Of a DNA stretch of 64,000 bases, positions 1-8,273 are shown piece by piece. This DNA is from Streptomyces stelliscabiei. Its GTDB lineage: Bacteria; Actinomycetota; Actinomycetes; Streptomycetales; Streptomycetaceae. Position 1 is the stretch's first letter, and each line of letters begins with the position of its first letter. The notes beneath the pieces are model-generated. The model made no database searches, was not told the DNA's origin, and saw nothing but the letters and a program-made list of their open reading frames with translations. A program made the position numbers and the translations under genes. Location: the NCBI RefSeq assembly GCF_014873495.1, contig NZ_JADBGF010000001.1, positions 8,928,001 to 8,992,000 of the forward strand. The letters are read 5' to 3'.

Positions 1-40
1 CGTCAGCTCTCATACGCACCCACCTCTGGGAGGAACGGCG

Positions 41-1402
41 ATGACCGAACGGATGCTCCTGCGCGCGGGCCATGTCGTCTCGATGGATCCGGACATCGGC
101 GACCTGCCCCGGGGCGACGTCCTCATCGAGGACGGCACGATCACGGCGGTCCGGCGCGAGATCGACGCGGACGTGGACGCCGAGGTGCTCGACATGACCG
201 GCCGCATCGTGATCCCCGGCTTCGTCGACACCCACCGCCACACCTGGGAGGCGCCGATCCGCGGCTGCGCCCCCGACGCCACCCTCGACGACTACTTCGT
301 CGACGTCCTCGACACCTTCGCGCCCGTCTACACCCCCGAGGACGTGTACGCCGGCAACCTGGCCGGCACCCTGGAGTGCCTCAACGCGGGCATCACCACC
401 CTCGTCGACTGGTCGCACATCAACAACACGCCCGAGCACCCGGACGCCGCGATCCAGGCGCTGACGGAGACCGGCATCCGTGCCCAGTACGCGTACGGGA
501 GCGCGAACACCTCGCTCGCCGACTACTGGTTCGACAGCAAGATCGCGGTACCCGGCGACGACGTACGCCGCGTCCGCGACCGGCACTTCGCCTCCGGCGA
601 CGGCCTGCTGACCATGGCCCTGGCCACGCGCGGACCCGGTTTCTGCGCCGACGACGTCGTCACCCGCGAATGGGGCCTCGCCCGCGAGCTGGACATCCCG
701 ATCACCGTGCACGTCGCCATGGGCCGCCTCGCCGGACGCTTCGGCATGGTCAGGCAGCTGAACCAGCTGGGTCTGCTCGGGCCCGACACGACCTACGTCC
801 ACTGCTGTCACCTCAGCGAGGACGAGTGGCGGATGGTGGCCGACAGCGGCGGCACGGTGTCCATCTCCGCCCAGGTGGAGACGCAGATGGGCCACGGCTG
901 GCCGCCCGTGATGCAGGCCGTCGAACACGGGCTGCGGCCGTCGTTGAGCATCGACGTCGTCACCACCGTGCCCGGCGACATGTTCACCCAGATCCGGGCC
1001 GCCTTCGGCGCCGAACGGGCCCGGCTCAACGCCGACTGCTGGCAGGCCAACCTGCCGGTGCCGAAGACCATGTTGACGGCACGTCAGATGCTGGAGATCG
1101 CCACGCTCAACGGGGCCCACGTGGCCGGCGTGGAGGACCGTACCGGCTCCCTGACGCCCGGCAAGCGGGCCGATGTCGTCGCCCTCGACGCCACCGCCCT
1201 CAACATGGCGCCGGTGCACGACGCGGTGGCGGCCGTCACCCTCTGCGCGGACGTCTCCAACGTGGAGACGGTCATCGTCGACGGAGTGGTCCACAAGCGC
1301 GACGGCCGGCTGCTCGCGGACGTGGGCCGGGCCCGCCGCCTGGTCGAGGAGTCACGCGACCGGTTGGTGGCCGCCGTGGCGGCGAGGAAGCCGGACGCCT
1401 GA
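41..1402 (+). CDS. Amidohydrolase, Atz/Trz (cytosine/guanine deaminase-like) family
   Basis: This 453-residue protein is a metal-dependent amidohydrolase of the subtype that deaminates or dechlorinates heterocycles (AtzB/TrzN/SsnA relatives). The N-terminal beta-sandwich is followed by the metal-binding motif VDTHRHTWEA near residue 64. A histidine-rich stretch with THVAMGR-like and YVHCCHLS segments lies mid-protein, and the C-terminal part carries the family signature G-L-T-P-G-K-R-A-D. The ATG at 41 follows a GGGAGGAACG ribosome binding site. It is transcribed alone toward a strong bidirectional terminator. The substrate cannot be read from sequence; a purine or hydroxy-triazine-type ring is only a family-level guess. 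Confidence 0.85.
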   Translation: MTERMLLRAGHVVSMDPDIGDLPRGDVLIEDGTITAVRREIDADVDAEVLDMTGRIVIPGFVDTHRHTWEAPIRGCAPDATLDDYFVDVLDTFAPVYTPEDVYAGNLAGTLECLNAGITTLVDWSHINNTPEHPDAAIQALTETGIRAQYAYGSANTSLADYWFDSKIAVPGDDVRRVRDRHFASGDGLLTMALATRGPGFCADDVVTREWGLARELDIPITVHVAMGRLAGRFGMVRQLNQLGLLGPDTTYVHCCHLSEDEWRMVADSGGTVSISAQVETQMGHGWPPVMQAVEHGLRPSLSIDVVTTVPGDMFTQIRAAFGAERARLNADCWQANLPVPKTMLTARQMLEIATLNGAHVAGVEDRTGSLTPGKRADVVALDATALNMAPVHDAVAAVTLCADVSNVETVIVDGVVHKRDGRLLADVGRARRLVEESRDRLVAAVAARKPDA

Positions 1403-1417
1403 CGGACCACTGACACG

Positions 1418-1471
1418 CCGGGCCGCCGGGGTGCCCGAAGCAGTACGGCTTCGGGCACCCCGGCGGCCCGG
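1418..1471. terminator. Bidirectional intrinsic terminator, 24-bp stem
   Basis: A near-perfect inverted repeat of 24 bp per arm (1418-1441 and 1448-1471) surrounds the hexamer AGTACG. It lies between the convergent amidohydrolase and dps genes, so it can stop transcription from both sides. No T-run follows, as is usual in high-GC actinomycetes. Confidence 0.85.
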
Positions 1472-1523
1472 GATCGTCGCGGAAGGCGGGCGAGGGCGCA
1501 GGCGCCGCCCGCCCGCCGCGCGG

Positions 1524-2006
1524 TCAGTCCTCGCGTGGCCAGTTCTCAGCCTCGAACATCCAGCGCTGCTTCTCCAGCTCGTAGGTGACGGAGATCAACA
1601 GGTCCTGCGTGACCTTGTCGGCCTCCTCCGTGACCTCGATACGCTCACGCAGCCGCCCGATCGCCGCCTCCAGCGCCTCCACCAGCAGCCGTACGACCTC
1701 GGTGTCCCGCAGCCAGCCGTCCTTCGGCCCCTGGAGGGCGAACCGGGTCGCCACGGTCTCGGGCCGGCCGTCCGGGGCCACCCCGATCGCCGCCGCGCGT
1801 TCGGCGACCTGGTCGGCGAACGTCCGTGCCGTGGACACCACCTCGTCGAGCTGCAGGTGGATCGAACGGAACCTCGGTCCCACCACGTTCCAGTGGGCCT
1901 GCTTCCCGATCAGCGAGAGGCCCAGCAGATCCACCAGGCTCTCCTGCAGCGCGTCGCCCGCGATCCGGCGGGCGGACTCGGGAAGTGTGCTCCTCACCAT
2001 CGTCAT
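1524..2006 (-). CDS. dps: Dps-family ferritin-like DNA-protection protein
   Basis: This 160-residue protein has the Dps ferroxidase signature: KQAHWNV near residue 36, a following HLQLDE segment near residue 52, and a D-x-x-x-ER pattern about ten residues later. These ligands form the inter-subunit iron site of the dodecamer. Family members oxidise iron with peroxide, store it and may coat DNA in stationary phase. The start at 2006 is preceded by GAGGAGTA. The gene lies 21 bp downstream of the WhiB-like gene on the same strand, so the two are probably co-transcribed, which suits a stress-linked role. Confidence 0.92.
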   Translation of the reverse strand: MTMVRSTLPESARRIAGDALQESLVDLLGLSLIGKQAHWNVVGPRFRSIHLQLDEVVSTARTFADQVAERAAAIGVAPDGRPETVATRFALQGPKDGWLRDTEVVRLLVEALEAAIGRLRERIEVTEEADKVTQDLLISVTYELEKQRWMFEAENWPRED

Positions 2007-2027
2007 TGCGCAGTACTCCTCATCGCT

Positions 2028-2303
2028 TCATCCAGGCATCCCGGCCAGCGCTTCGTGCCGGGCGGCGTCGGCGCTCCCGGCTCTGCGGAGCAGGTCGGTG
2101 CGTTCCTCCTCGCCCATGCCGCCCCACACGCCGGCCGTCTGCCCGTTGCCGAGCACCCAGTTCAGGCACTCGCGGCGCACCGGGCAGCGGCCGCAGACAC
2201 GTTTGGCGGCGGCGACGTCGTCGACCGCCGGTCCTGTGGTGCCCACGGGGAAGAACAGTTCGGGGTCCTCTCCCACGCAGGCCGCTCTCCGCAACCACTC
2301 CAT
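2028..2303 (-). CDS. WhiB-like (Wbl) iron-sulfur transcription factor
   Basis: This 91-residue protein has the four cysteines of the Wbl cluster-binding site: Cys9, then Cys37-x2-Cys40-x5-Cys46. The GVWGG turn motif follows at residues 58-62, then a basic tail. This is the layout of Wbl proteins that bind a 4Fe-4S cluster and contact the principal sigma factor. The N-terminal half (EDPELFFPVG) resembles the WblE/WhiB1 subgroup. I start it at the ATG at 2303, because the same frame upstream of that point only overlaps the alpha/beta hydrolase gene out of frame. It is followed after 21 bp by dps, and preceded by the hydrolase gene ending 53 bp upstream. Confidence 0.9.
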   Translation of the reverse strand: MEWLRRAACVGEDPELFFPVGTTGPAVDDVAAAKRVCGRCPVRRECLNWVLGNGQTAGVWGGMGEEERTDLLRRAGSADAARHEALAGMPG

Positions 2304-2356
2304 GCGGGTGCGGGTGCCCAGGTCGGACGCGTGAAAACGCGGCGTACGGCAGCGCC

Positions 2357-3166
2357 TCAGCGCCGCAGCGCGCAGTCCACGAACTCCTTGACGTCCGCGA
2401 GCACTTCGGCCTTGTTCGTCTCGTTGAACACCTCGTGCCGGGCGCCCGGATAGACCCGCTCGGCCCAGTCGGCGCCCCGGAACTCCTCGATGCCCGTACG
2501 GCTGCCGGACAGCGGCACGATCCGGTCGTCGTCGCCGTGCAGCCACAGCAGCGGGAGCGCGTCGAGCGGACCGTTCTTCGAGACCGCCGCCAGGCCGTGG
2601 TCGATCGCCTCCAGCGTCGGCCGCTTGAACGGGCCGTGCCACACCAGCGGATCGTTCGCGTACGCGGCGCCGACCGCCATGTCCCGGGAGAGCAGCTTCG
2701 GGTCGAGCGGGACCTCGGGCACCTCCGGCGGGGCGAGCAGCGCCCGCAGCGGCTCCCAGATCCCGATCAGCGGCCCCGACAGCACGATCGCGGCGAGCCC
2801 GGAACCGTACCGCTGGGCGTACCGCGCGGCGATCAGACCGCCCATGGAGTGGCCGATCAGCACCACCGGCAGACCCGGATACGCGGCCCTGGCCCGCACC
2901 TCCACCGTGTGCAGATCGGTGACCACGGCCTCGAAGTCCTCGATCAGCACCCGCTCGCCCGCCGACCTGCCGTGCCCCATGTGGTCGGGGCCGAACACCG
3001 CCGCGCCGTGCCGTACCAGGGCATCGGCCACATGCTCGTACCGGCCGATGTGCTCCCCGTAGCCGTGCACCAGGAGCACGACGTAGCGCGCCCCCTCGCA
3101 CGGCCATTCCCGTGCGGTGACACCGCCCCGCGTACCGGCGAAGCTGTGCTCGCGCGAGTCGGCCAT
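2357..3166 (-). CDS. Alpha/beta hydrolase, monoacylglycerol lipase-like
   Basis: This 269-residue serine hydrolase is of the lysophospholipase/monoacylglycerol lipase type. An HGYGEH oxyanion segment near residue 33 is followed by the nucleophile elbow GHSMGG (Ser about residue 105). An HGDDDRIVP segment supplies the acid, and ARHEVFNE near the C-terminus supplies the catalytic His. I chose the ATG at 3166 over a longer in-frame start at 3232 because GGAGGAG stands at optimal spacing just before it and family homology begins there. No signal peptide is seen, so it is probably cytoplasmic. It may head the hydrolase-Wbl-dps transcript. Confidence 0.88.
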   Translation of the reverse strand: MADSREHSFAGTRGGVTAREWPCEGARYVVLLVHGYGEHIGRYEHVADALVRHGAAVFGPDHMGHGRSAGERVLIEDFEAVVTDLHTVEVRARAAYPGLPVVLIGHSMGGLIAARYAQRYGSGLAAIVLSGPLIGIWEPLRALLAPPEVPEVPLDPKLLSRDMAVGAAYANDPLVWHGPFKRPTLEAIDHGLAAVSKNGPLDALPLLWLHGDDDRIVPLSGSRTGIEEFRGADWAERVYPGARHEVFNETNKAEVLADVKEFVDCALRR

Positions 3167-3363
3167 GACTCCTCCAACTACGTCGGTGAAGGTACCCGGG
3201 GGATCTTGCCAGCCCGTCGGACGATGGTCCATGGGCCGTCCGGGGCGAAACCCGCCACCGGGCGGCGGGGAGATGAGCGGATCCCGGACCGGGGCGGGAG
3301 CAGGATCAACTGGCGAGACGGTCCTGTCGCGCGCCGATAGGTGCGCATACCATCGGACCCCGC

Positions 3364-4137
3364 ATGAACACGATGACTCTCTGGCACCTGTCCACGGCCG
3401 AGTTCGCGGCCCTCGCCTTCGCGGCCCTGCTCGTCGGTTTCTCGAAGACCGCCGTGAGCGGTGCCAACACGGTCAGTCTCGCGATCTTCGCGGCGGTCCT
3501 GCCCGCCCGTGCCTCGACCGGCGTCCTGCTCCCGATCCTCATCGTCGGGGACGTCCTCGCCGTCCTGACCTACCGCCGGCACGCCCACTGGCCCACCCTG
3601 TGGAAGCTCTTCCCGGCGGTCGGCGCCGGTGTCGTCCTCGGCACGCTCTTCCTGATCCGGGCCGACGACGAGATCGTGCGCACGTCGATCGGCGCGATCC
3701 TGCTGCTGATGGCGGCCGTCACGATCCGGCGCCGGCGCACGGCCGACAAGGACGACGAACCCGACGCCGTCACCACCCGCGCAGGCCGCGTCAAGGCCCG
3801 CTCGTACGGCGTCCTCGGCGGCTTCACCACCATGGTCGCCAACGCCGGAGGGCCCGTGATGTCCCTGTACCTGCTCTCGGCGGGCTTCCGGAAGCTCGGC
3901 TTCCTGGGCACGTCGGCCTTCTTCTTCCTCATCGTCAACGTCTCCAAGGTCCCCTTCAGCGTGGGCCTCGGCCTCATCGACGCGCACTCCCTGCTCCTGG
4001 ACGCCGCCCTGGCCCTGTTCGTCGTGCCGGGCGCCTTCCTCGGCAAGTGGGCGGTGAACCGCATCAACCAGAAGCTGTTCGAACAGCTGGTGATCGCGGC
4101 GACGGTCGTGGGCGGCCTGCAGCTACTGCTCCGCTGA
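3364..4137 (+). CDS. TauE/SafE-family sulfite/anion exporter permease
   Basis: This 257-residue, strongly hydrophobic protein has about seven to eight predicted membrane segments split into two halves by a charged loop (RRRRTADKDDEPD-like, around residue 125). The first half begins with a TauE-typical GFSKTAV motif near residue 26, and the second has NAGGPVMS near residue 160. The family exports sulfonates, sulfite or sulfoacetate across the cytoplasmic membrane; the real substrate here is unknown. It diverges from the hydrolase gene, and its last 15 bp overlap the convergent DUF309 gene. Confidence 0.85.
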   Translation: MNTMTLWHLSTAEFAALAFAALLVGFSKTAVSGANTVSLAIFAAVLPARASTGVLLPILIVGDVLAVLTYRRHAHWPTLWKLFPAVGAGVVLGTLFLIRADDEIVRTSIGAILLLMAAVTIRRRRTADKDDEPDAVTTRAGRVKARSYGVLGGFTTMVANAGGPVMSLYLLSAGFRKLGFLGTSAFFFLIVNVSKVPFSVGLGLIDAHSLLLDAALALFVVPGAFLGKWAVNRINQKLFEQLVIAATVVGGLQLLLR

Positions 4138-4689
4138 GGGGCCCGAGGTGGAGGACTCCGGCGCCGGGTGCGCGCGGCGCAACCGGGGGGCCCAGGCTTG
4201 CGCGTCGACCGCGCGGCCCTCCCGCTCCACGACGTCGGCCAGCCGCCGCGCCCAGGCCCCGACCCCGGCCAGATCGACGCCGTAGGGCTGCCGCCGTCCG
4301 CTGCCGGCCCCCCACTCCTCGACGGCCCCCGCCCCGCGCCGCAGCAACAGGGCTCCGCCCTTGACGTTCCCCCGCGCCGAGTGGGTGAGGCCCACCGCGA
4401 GCTGGGCGAGGCCCCGCCACAGCGCGCGTTCCTCGTCGGGCCCGGACTTCCAGGCGTCCTCGAAGACCTCGTGCGCGTGGAACGGCTTCCCCGCGTCCAG
4501 CAGTGCCTGCGCCTCGACGACCGTCTTCTCCGGCTCCCGCACCACCCCCTCCGGCTGCCGCTCGACCCCCGGCGCCCCGTGCGGCAGCGGGCGCCCCAGC
4601 CCGTCCCGGGGCCGCGCACTGCGCGCCCGCCCCTCCTCGTCCCGGTCCCGCCCCCGCGCCGTCGTCCCGTCCTCCGCTGTCCCGCTCAT
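4123..4689 (-). CDS. DUF309 domain protein
   Basis: This 188-residue protein has an Arg/Asp-rich, probably disordered N-terminus of about 60 residues. The compact alpha-helical DUF309 domain follows, recognisable by the FHAHEVFEDAWK motif and the downstream LAQLAVGLTHSARGN segment. The HxxxExxW-type pattern is shared with putative metal-dependent hydrolase folds, but no biochemical role is established for the family. The gene ends 15 bp inside the TauE gene on the opposite strand. The ATG at 4689 is the first plausible start. Confidence 0.82.
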   Translation of the reverse strand: MSGTAEDGTTARGRDRDEEGRARSARPRDGLGRPLPHGAPGVERQPEGVVREPEKTVVEAQALLDAGKPFHAHEVFEDAWKSGPDEERALWRGLAQLAVGLTHSARGNVKGGALLLRRGAGAVEEWGAGSGRRQPYGVDLAGVGAWARRLADVVEREGRAVDAQAWAPRLRRAHPAPESSTSGPSAEQ

Positions 4690-4789
4690 CCCTCGATTGT
4701 CCCCCGCCTCTCACCGGCTGCGGGGCAGGGGCCGACGTACGGTAAAGTTCTCACTGCGCGATCACGCGGTTTCACCGCGGACAGCGCAC

Positions 4790-4863
<74 letters not shown>

Positions 4864-4893
4864 CTTCACGAAGACGTGGTGAAGTCGTAGTTC

Positions 4894-4927
4894 AGGGGCC
4901 GTGGCGGATCACTCCGCCACGGCCCCT
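4894..4927 (+). terminator. Terminator after tRNA-Pro copy 1
   Basis: A 15-bp perfect stem (4894-4908 with 4913-4927) closes over TCAC about 30 bp after the tRNA. A smaller 9-bp hairpin (4861-4869 with 4879-4887) begins inside the tRNA 3' end and may be a processing or secondary termination structure. Confidence 0.8.
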
Positions 4928-4973
4928 GAGTCATGCGCGGCCGGGCCGGGAGCCTTCCGGCGTCACCGGGCGG

Positions 4974-5807
4974 CTACACGGGCTGCGGGGTGAAGACACC
5001 CAGGACGTCCTCCCCGGGCCGGACGACGCCGTAGCTGTTCTCGGGGACCTCGTTCCAGGCGCCGGGCATGTCGCCCAGGGGCTCGGAGACAATGAGACGG
5101 GTCTCGTCGGAGACCTCCCGCAGGAACGACAGGTCGGGGTGGAGCGCGCGCAACGTCTCCACCCGGGTGCTGTAGAACAGCGAGCGCGACTGCTTCTGGC
5201 TGGAGTAACGGAAGGCCCACAGTGCCTCTCCGTCCGTCACGGCGACCGTCATCTGCAGCGGGAACTCCACCCCGTGCTCCCGACCGACCCGCTCCACCAG
5301 GCCCGCCATCCGCGCGACCGCGCCAGGAGGGTCCTCCTCCAGACCGAGCGTGAGCGTCAGGTAGAACATCAGCTCCGAGTCCGTCTGCCCCTCGATGTCG
5401 GCGAACAGCTCCGGGTCGACGGCCAGGGAGAGGTCCCGCCGTATCCGGTGGAAGTCCGCGATCGCGCCGTTGTGCATCCACATCCAGCGGCCGTGCCGGA
5501 AGGGGTGGCTGTTGGTCTGCTGCACCGCCGTACCGGTCGACGCCCGGATGTGGGCGAAGAAGAGCGGGGAGCGGACATGGTCGGCGATCTCCCGCAGATT
5601 GCGGTTGCTCCAGGCCGGACCGATGTCGCGGAAGATCGCGGGGGTGTCCAGGCCGGGCGAGTACCAGCCGATGCCGAACCCGTCACCGTTGGTGGTCTCG
5701 ACACCCAGCCGGGAGTGCAGACTCTGGTCGATCAGGGAGTGCGCCGGCCGGTAGAGGATCGTGTCGAGCAGGATGGGTGTTCCCGAATAGGCGAGCCACC
5801 TGCACAT
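4974..5807 (-). CDS. Class II glutamine amidotransferase (EgtC-like)
   Basis: This 277-residue Ntn-hydrolase starts MCRWLAYSG, so Cys2 becomes the N-terminal nucleophile after Met removal. NGDGFGIGW near residue 41 and the MHNGAI segment near residue 113 are the glutamine-binding signatures of class II amidotransferases. It resembles the stand-alone family containing EgtC, the gamma-glutamyl hydrolase of ergothioneine synthesis. No egtA, egtB or egtD lies beside it, so that specific role is not supported by context. It may instead be a general amidohydrolase. Confidence 0.85.
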   Translation of the reverse strand: MCRWLAYSGTPILLDTILYRPAHSLIDQSLHSRLGVETTNGDGFGIGWYSPGLDTPAIFRDIGPAWSNRNLREIADHVRSPLFFAHIRASTGTAVQQTNSHPFRHGRWMWMHNGAIADFHRIRRDLSLAVDPELFADIEGQTDSELMFYLTLTLGLEEDPPGAVARMAGLVERVGREHGVEFPLQMTVAVTDGEALWAFRYSSQKQSRSLFYSTRVETLRALHPDLSFLREVSDETRLIVSEPLGDMPGAWNEVPENSYGVVRPGEDVLGVFTPQPV

Positions 5808-5928
5808 CGGCTACCACCTTCCTGGCAAACGGGCCGTACGGGTGAAGCGGCTTTCCCATGGTCGTGCGGCCGTCCGATGATCGCCACACGACGGCCGCCC
5901 GGCACCGCCGCTCCCGTGCGCGAACGGC

Positions 5929-7929
5929 TCAGCCCCGGTACCCCCGGAGCTTCCGGTACAGCGTGGCACGGGCGATGCCCAGCGACGCCGCCGCGCGGGC
6001 CTTGTTGCCGCCGTTGCGGCGCAGGGCCTCCAGTATGGCGGAGCGTTCCGCGTGCTCCATGGGGCTCAGGCGCCGGGCCGCCGGCCCCTCGCGGACGGGA
6101 TCCGGCAGTTCGGCGCGCACGACGGGCCCGGACACGCGCCGCTGTTCGGCCAACGCCCGTACCAGATGCACGAGTTCGGTGACATTGCCGGGCCACGGAT
6201 GCTGCTCCAGGGCCCGCAGGGCGTCCAGTGTCCAGGTGAGCGGCGGCTGACCCGGTACCGGCTTCGGGGCCAGGGCCGTCAGTAACTCCCGGATGTCCTC
6301 CGGCCGTTCACGCAGAGCGGGGAGGGTGACCGACCGGGCGGCGAGCCTGTCCAGGAGGCGCTGGAGGCAGGGGCTGGGCGGTGCTCCGGGGGTGTAGGTG
6401 GCCAGCAGCGGTGTCCCCGGATGCGAGGCGAGGAGTGAGTTGAGGGTCGCGGTGTCGGGCTGCGCGAGGCGCTCCACATGGCGGATCAGGAGCGTGTGAC
6501 CCTCCCTCAGCGCCAGGAGCATCGAGCCCAGTTCACCCTCCGCCGCGTCGACGACCAGCAGCTCGGGCGCCAGTTCGCGGGCGAGCGCGGTCTTGCCGGT
6601 ACCGCGTTCGCCGACGAGCAGCAACGGCTCGGGCGACCGGGCCAGCTCCGCCGCCCGGCCGGCCGCGTACCGCCACGGCACCGAGCGCCCGGCCAGTGCC
6701 ACGACACCCCGTCCGAGCGGCATGGCGCCACCGGATCCCAGCGGCTCCAGCACGGCCACCGCGCCGATCACCGACCCACGGTGGGCCACCGGGGAGACCT
6801 TCGCCGAACACCGCACGCCGTCCGGCAGCCGGACGCGGTACGAGTCCGGGGCGGCGGCGGACGTGGTCATCGCGCCGGACGCCGAAGCGGGCACGGGTAC
6901 GGGCGCCGAAGCGGGCACGGACGTCGAAGCGGGGACGGGCACGGTGGTGTCCGTGACGGCTTCGGCCCCTGGCGCGGACACCGCTTCCGGCGAGGCCGTA
7001 CCCGCGTGGTCACCCGCCGCATGCCTGCTCCCGCCGCCCGCGTCCCGTAACAGCGCGACGACGCTCCGCTCCAGCGCGTCCAACCCCTCCGGTGACAGCA
7101 GCCGCCCCGCGGCCTCGCTGACCAGGCGGTTGCGGCCGTCCAGGGCGACGACCGCCCGCCCCCGCTGCCGCGAGGCCCGCAGATACGCGTCCAGCAGGAC
7201 CCGCTCGGCGGGCTGCGACCGCGCCAGCAGCTCCGCCTCGACGGCACCGGCGGCGGCCTCGGCGAGGGACGCCCACGGATGCGGGGCGCGGTCGGCGCAC
7301 AATCCGGTGGTGACCGTCACCGTGCCCACGGCCCGCCCGGTCTCCGGCGCGAGCACGGGCACGCTGACCGCCGACACGTCCTGCCACAGGTCGAGGAAGT
7401 GCTCCGGACCGTGCACCTCGGCGCGGCGCCGGGTGCGCAGCGCGAGCGCCGCGCTGTTGTTGCCGACCACCTGTTCGGAGAGGTCCTCGCAGAAGGGGGC
7501 GCCGGGCGCGCATTCGGTCGCCCACAGCACCCGCAGCCGTTCGTCGGTCAGCAGGAGCGCCGCCCGACCGGTGCCCACGGCGGGGGCGAGGCGTTCGAGC
7601 ACCGGCCGCGCCGCGGCCAACAGGTCGCACCCGTCCGGTCGTACGGCATCGCGCGGCGGGGCGGCGGGCCTCTGGGCCGCGCCGCTCGTGCCGGTCACCT
7701 CGGCCGACCCGGTCGCGGAGCGCGGCACGTCGTGGCGTAGGCCGAAGAACCGGGCACGCCTCCAGGCGGCGAGGATCTCCTCCGGTACTCCGTCCGGGAG
7801 TTGGCGCCCCGCGAGGAACAACTCACGGGCCCTGCCCAGCGATTCCAGGGCAGGGTGGACGGGGAGCTGCTCCACTGTGGTCACGACACCACTCACCGTA
7901 CCCGGCGAGATCGAAAGCGTGCCGTCCAT
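5929..7929 (-). CDS. AcoR-like GAF/AAA/Fis-type transcriptional regulator
   Basis: This 666-residue regulator has a sensory GAF-like region (about residues 90-250) and a long Pro/Ala/Val/Ser low-complexity linker (about 300-350). An AAA+ domain with Walker A GERGTGKT (about residue 442) follows, then a C-terminal Fis-type helix-turn-helix (RNGGNKARAAASLGIARATL, last 30 residues). The layout is that of sigma-54 activators, but the GAFTGA loop that touches sigma-54 is not visible and streptomycetes lack sigma-54. It probably works with ordinary sigma factors. It diverges from the hydroxyquinol-pathway genes and likely controls them in response to an aromatic ligand through the palindrome at 8187-8203. 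Confidence 0.85.
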   Translation of the reverse strand: MDGTLSISPGTVSGVVTTVEQLPVHPALESLGRARELFLAGRQLPDGVPEEILAAWRRARFFGLRHDVPRSATGSAEVTGTSGAAQRPAAPPRDAVRPDGCDLLAAARPVLERLAPAVGTGRAALLLTDERLRVLWATECAPGAPFCEDLSEQVVGNNSAALALRTRRRAEVHGPEHFLDLWQDVSAVSVPVLAPETGRAVGTVTVTTGLCADRAPHPWASLAEAAAGAVEAELLARSQPAERVLLDAYLRASRQRGRAVVALDGRNRLVSEAAGRLLSPEGLDALERSVVALLRDAGGGSRHAAGDHAGTASPEAVSAPGAEAVTDTTVPVPASTSVPASAPVPVPASASGAMTTSAAAPDSYRVRLPDGVRCSAKVSPVAHRGSVIGAVAVLEPLGSGGAMPLGRGVVALAGRSVPWRYAAGRAAELARSPEPLLLVGERGTGKTALARELAPELLVVDAAEGELGSMLLALREGHTLLIRHVERLAQPDTATLNSLLASHPGTPLLATYTPGAPPSPCLQRLLDRLAARSVTLPALRERPEDIRELLTALAPKPVPGQPPLTWTLDALRALEQHPWPGNVTELVHLVRALAEQRRVSGPVVRAELPDPVREGPAARRLSPMEHAERSAILEALRRNGGNKARAAASLGIARATLYRKLRGYRG

Positions 7930-8029
7930 CCCGGAATTCCCCGACCGGTGAGCCCGCTCCGCCCGCTTGCCGCGCTACGGCCGCCCACCCGCCCGCCGGA
8001 TCTCCCCCTCCCGCACTCCACGCCCGCGC

Positions 8030-8083
8030 GCTCTCCCAGCCGGAATCCGCCCTCCCGCTCTCCCAGCCGGAATCCGCGCTCCC
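8030..8083. repeat. Tandem 27-bp repeat, two copies
   Basis: Two adjacent 27-bp units, GCTCTCCCAGCCGGAATCCG plus seven bases, at 8030-8056 and 8057-8083, differ by one base. They lie in the 344-bp divergent control region between the regulator gene and the monooxygenase gene. They could be a local slippage duplication or paired binding sites. Confidence 0.7.
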
Positions 8084-8186
8084 GCACACCACGCCCGCCC
8101 GCTCTCGAACGGCCCCGGTCGGCGGCCCCGGCCTGTGGTCCTGCCGCCGCACCCCGTACGACGTCCGTCCGCCGAGCGGTGCGCAC

Positions 8187-8203
8187 TGTCTCAAGTTGAG
8201 ACA
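8187..8203. promoter_or_regulatory. Perfect palindromic operator candidate
   Basis: TGTCTCAA-G-TTGAGACA is a perfect 17-bp palindrome, 71 bp before the monooxygenase start and in the intergenic region shared with the divergent regulator gene. Size, symmetry and position fit a dimeric helix-turn-helix operator. The likely binder is the adjacent Fis-type regulator; this is inference. Confidence 0.65.
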
Positions 8204-8273
8204 CCCACGCTCCCGCGCCGCCCTCCATGATCTTGAGCGGCCGTGCCTGTCCTCATTCCTTGGAGCGTCTCTC

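Noticed and set aside
2304..3107. Minus-strand open frame upstream of the WhiB-like gene, apparently one 359-residue protein
   Set aside because: Only the last 91 codons are real. The rest overlaps the alpha/beta hydrolase gene in another frame and is Arg/Gly-rich as expected for a high-GC shadow.
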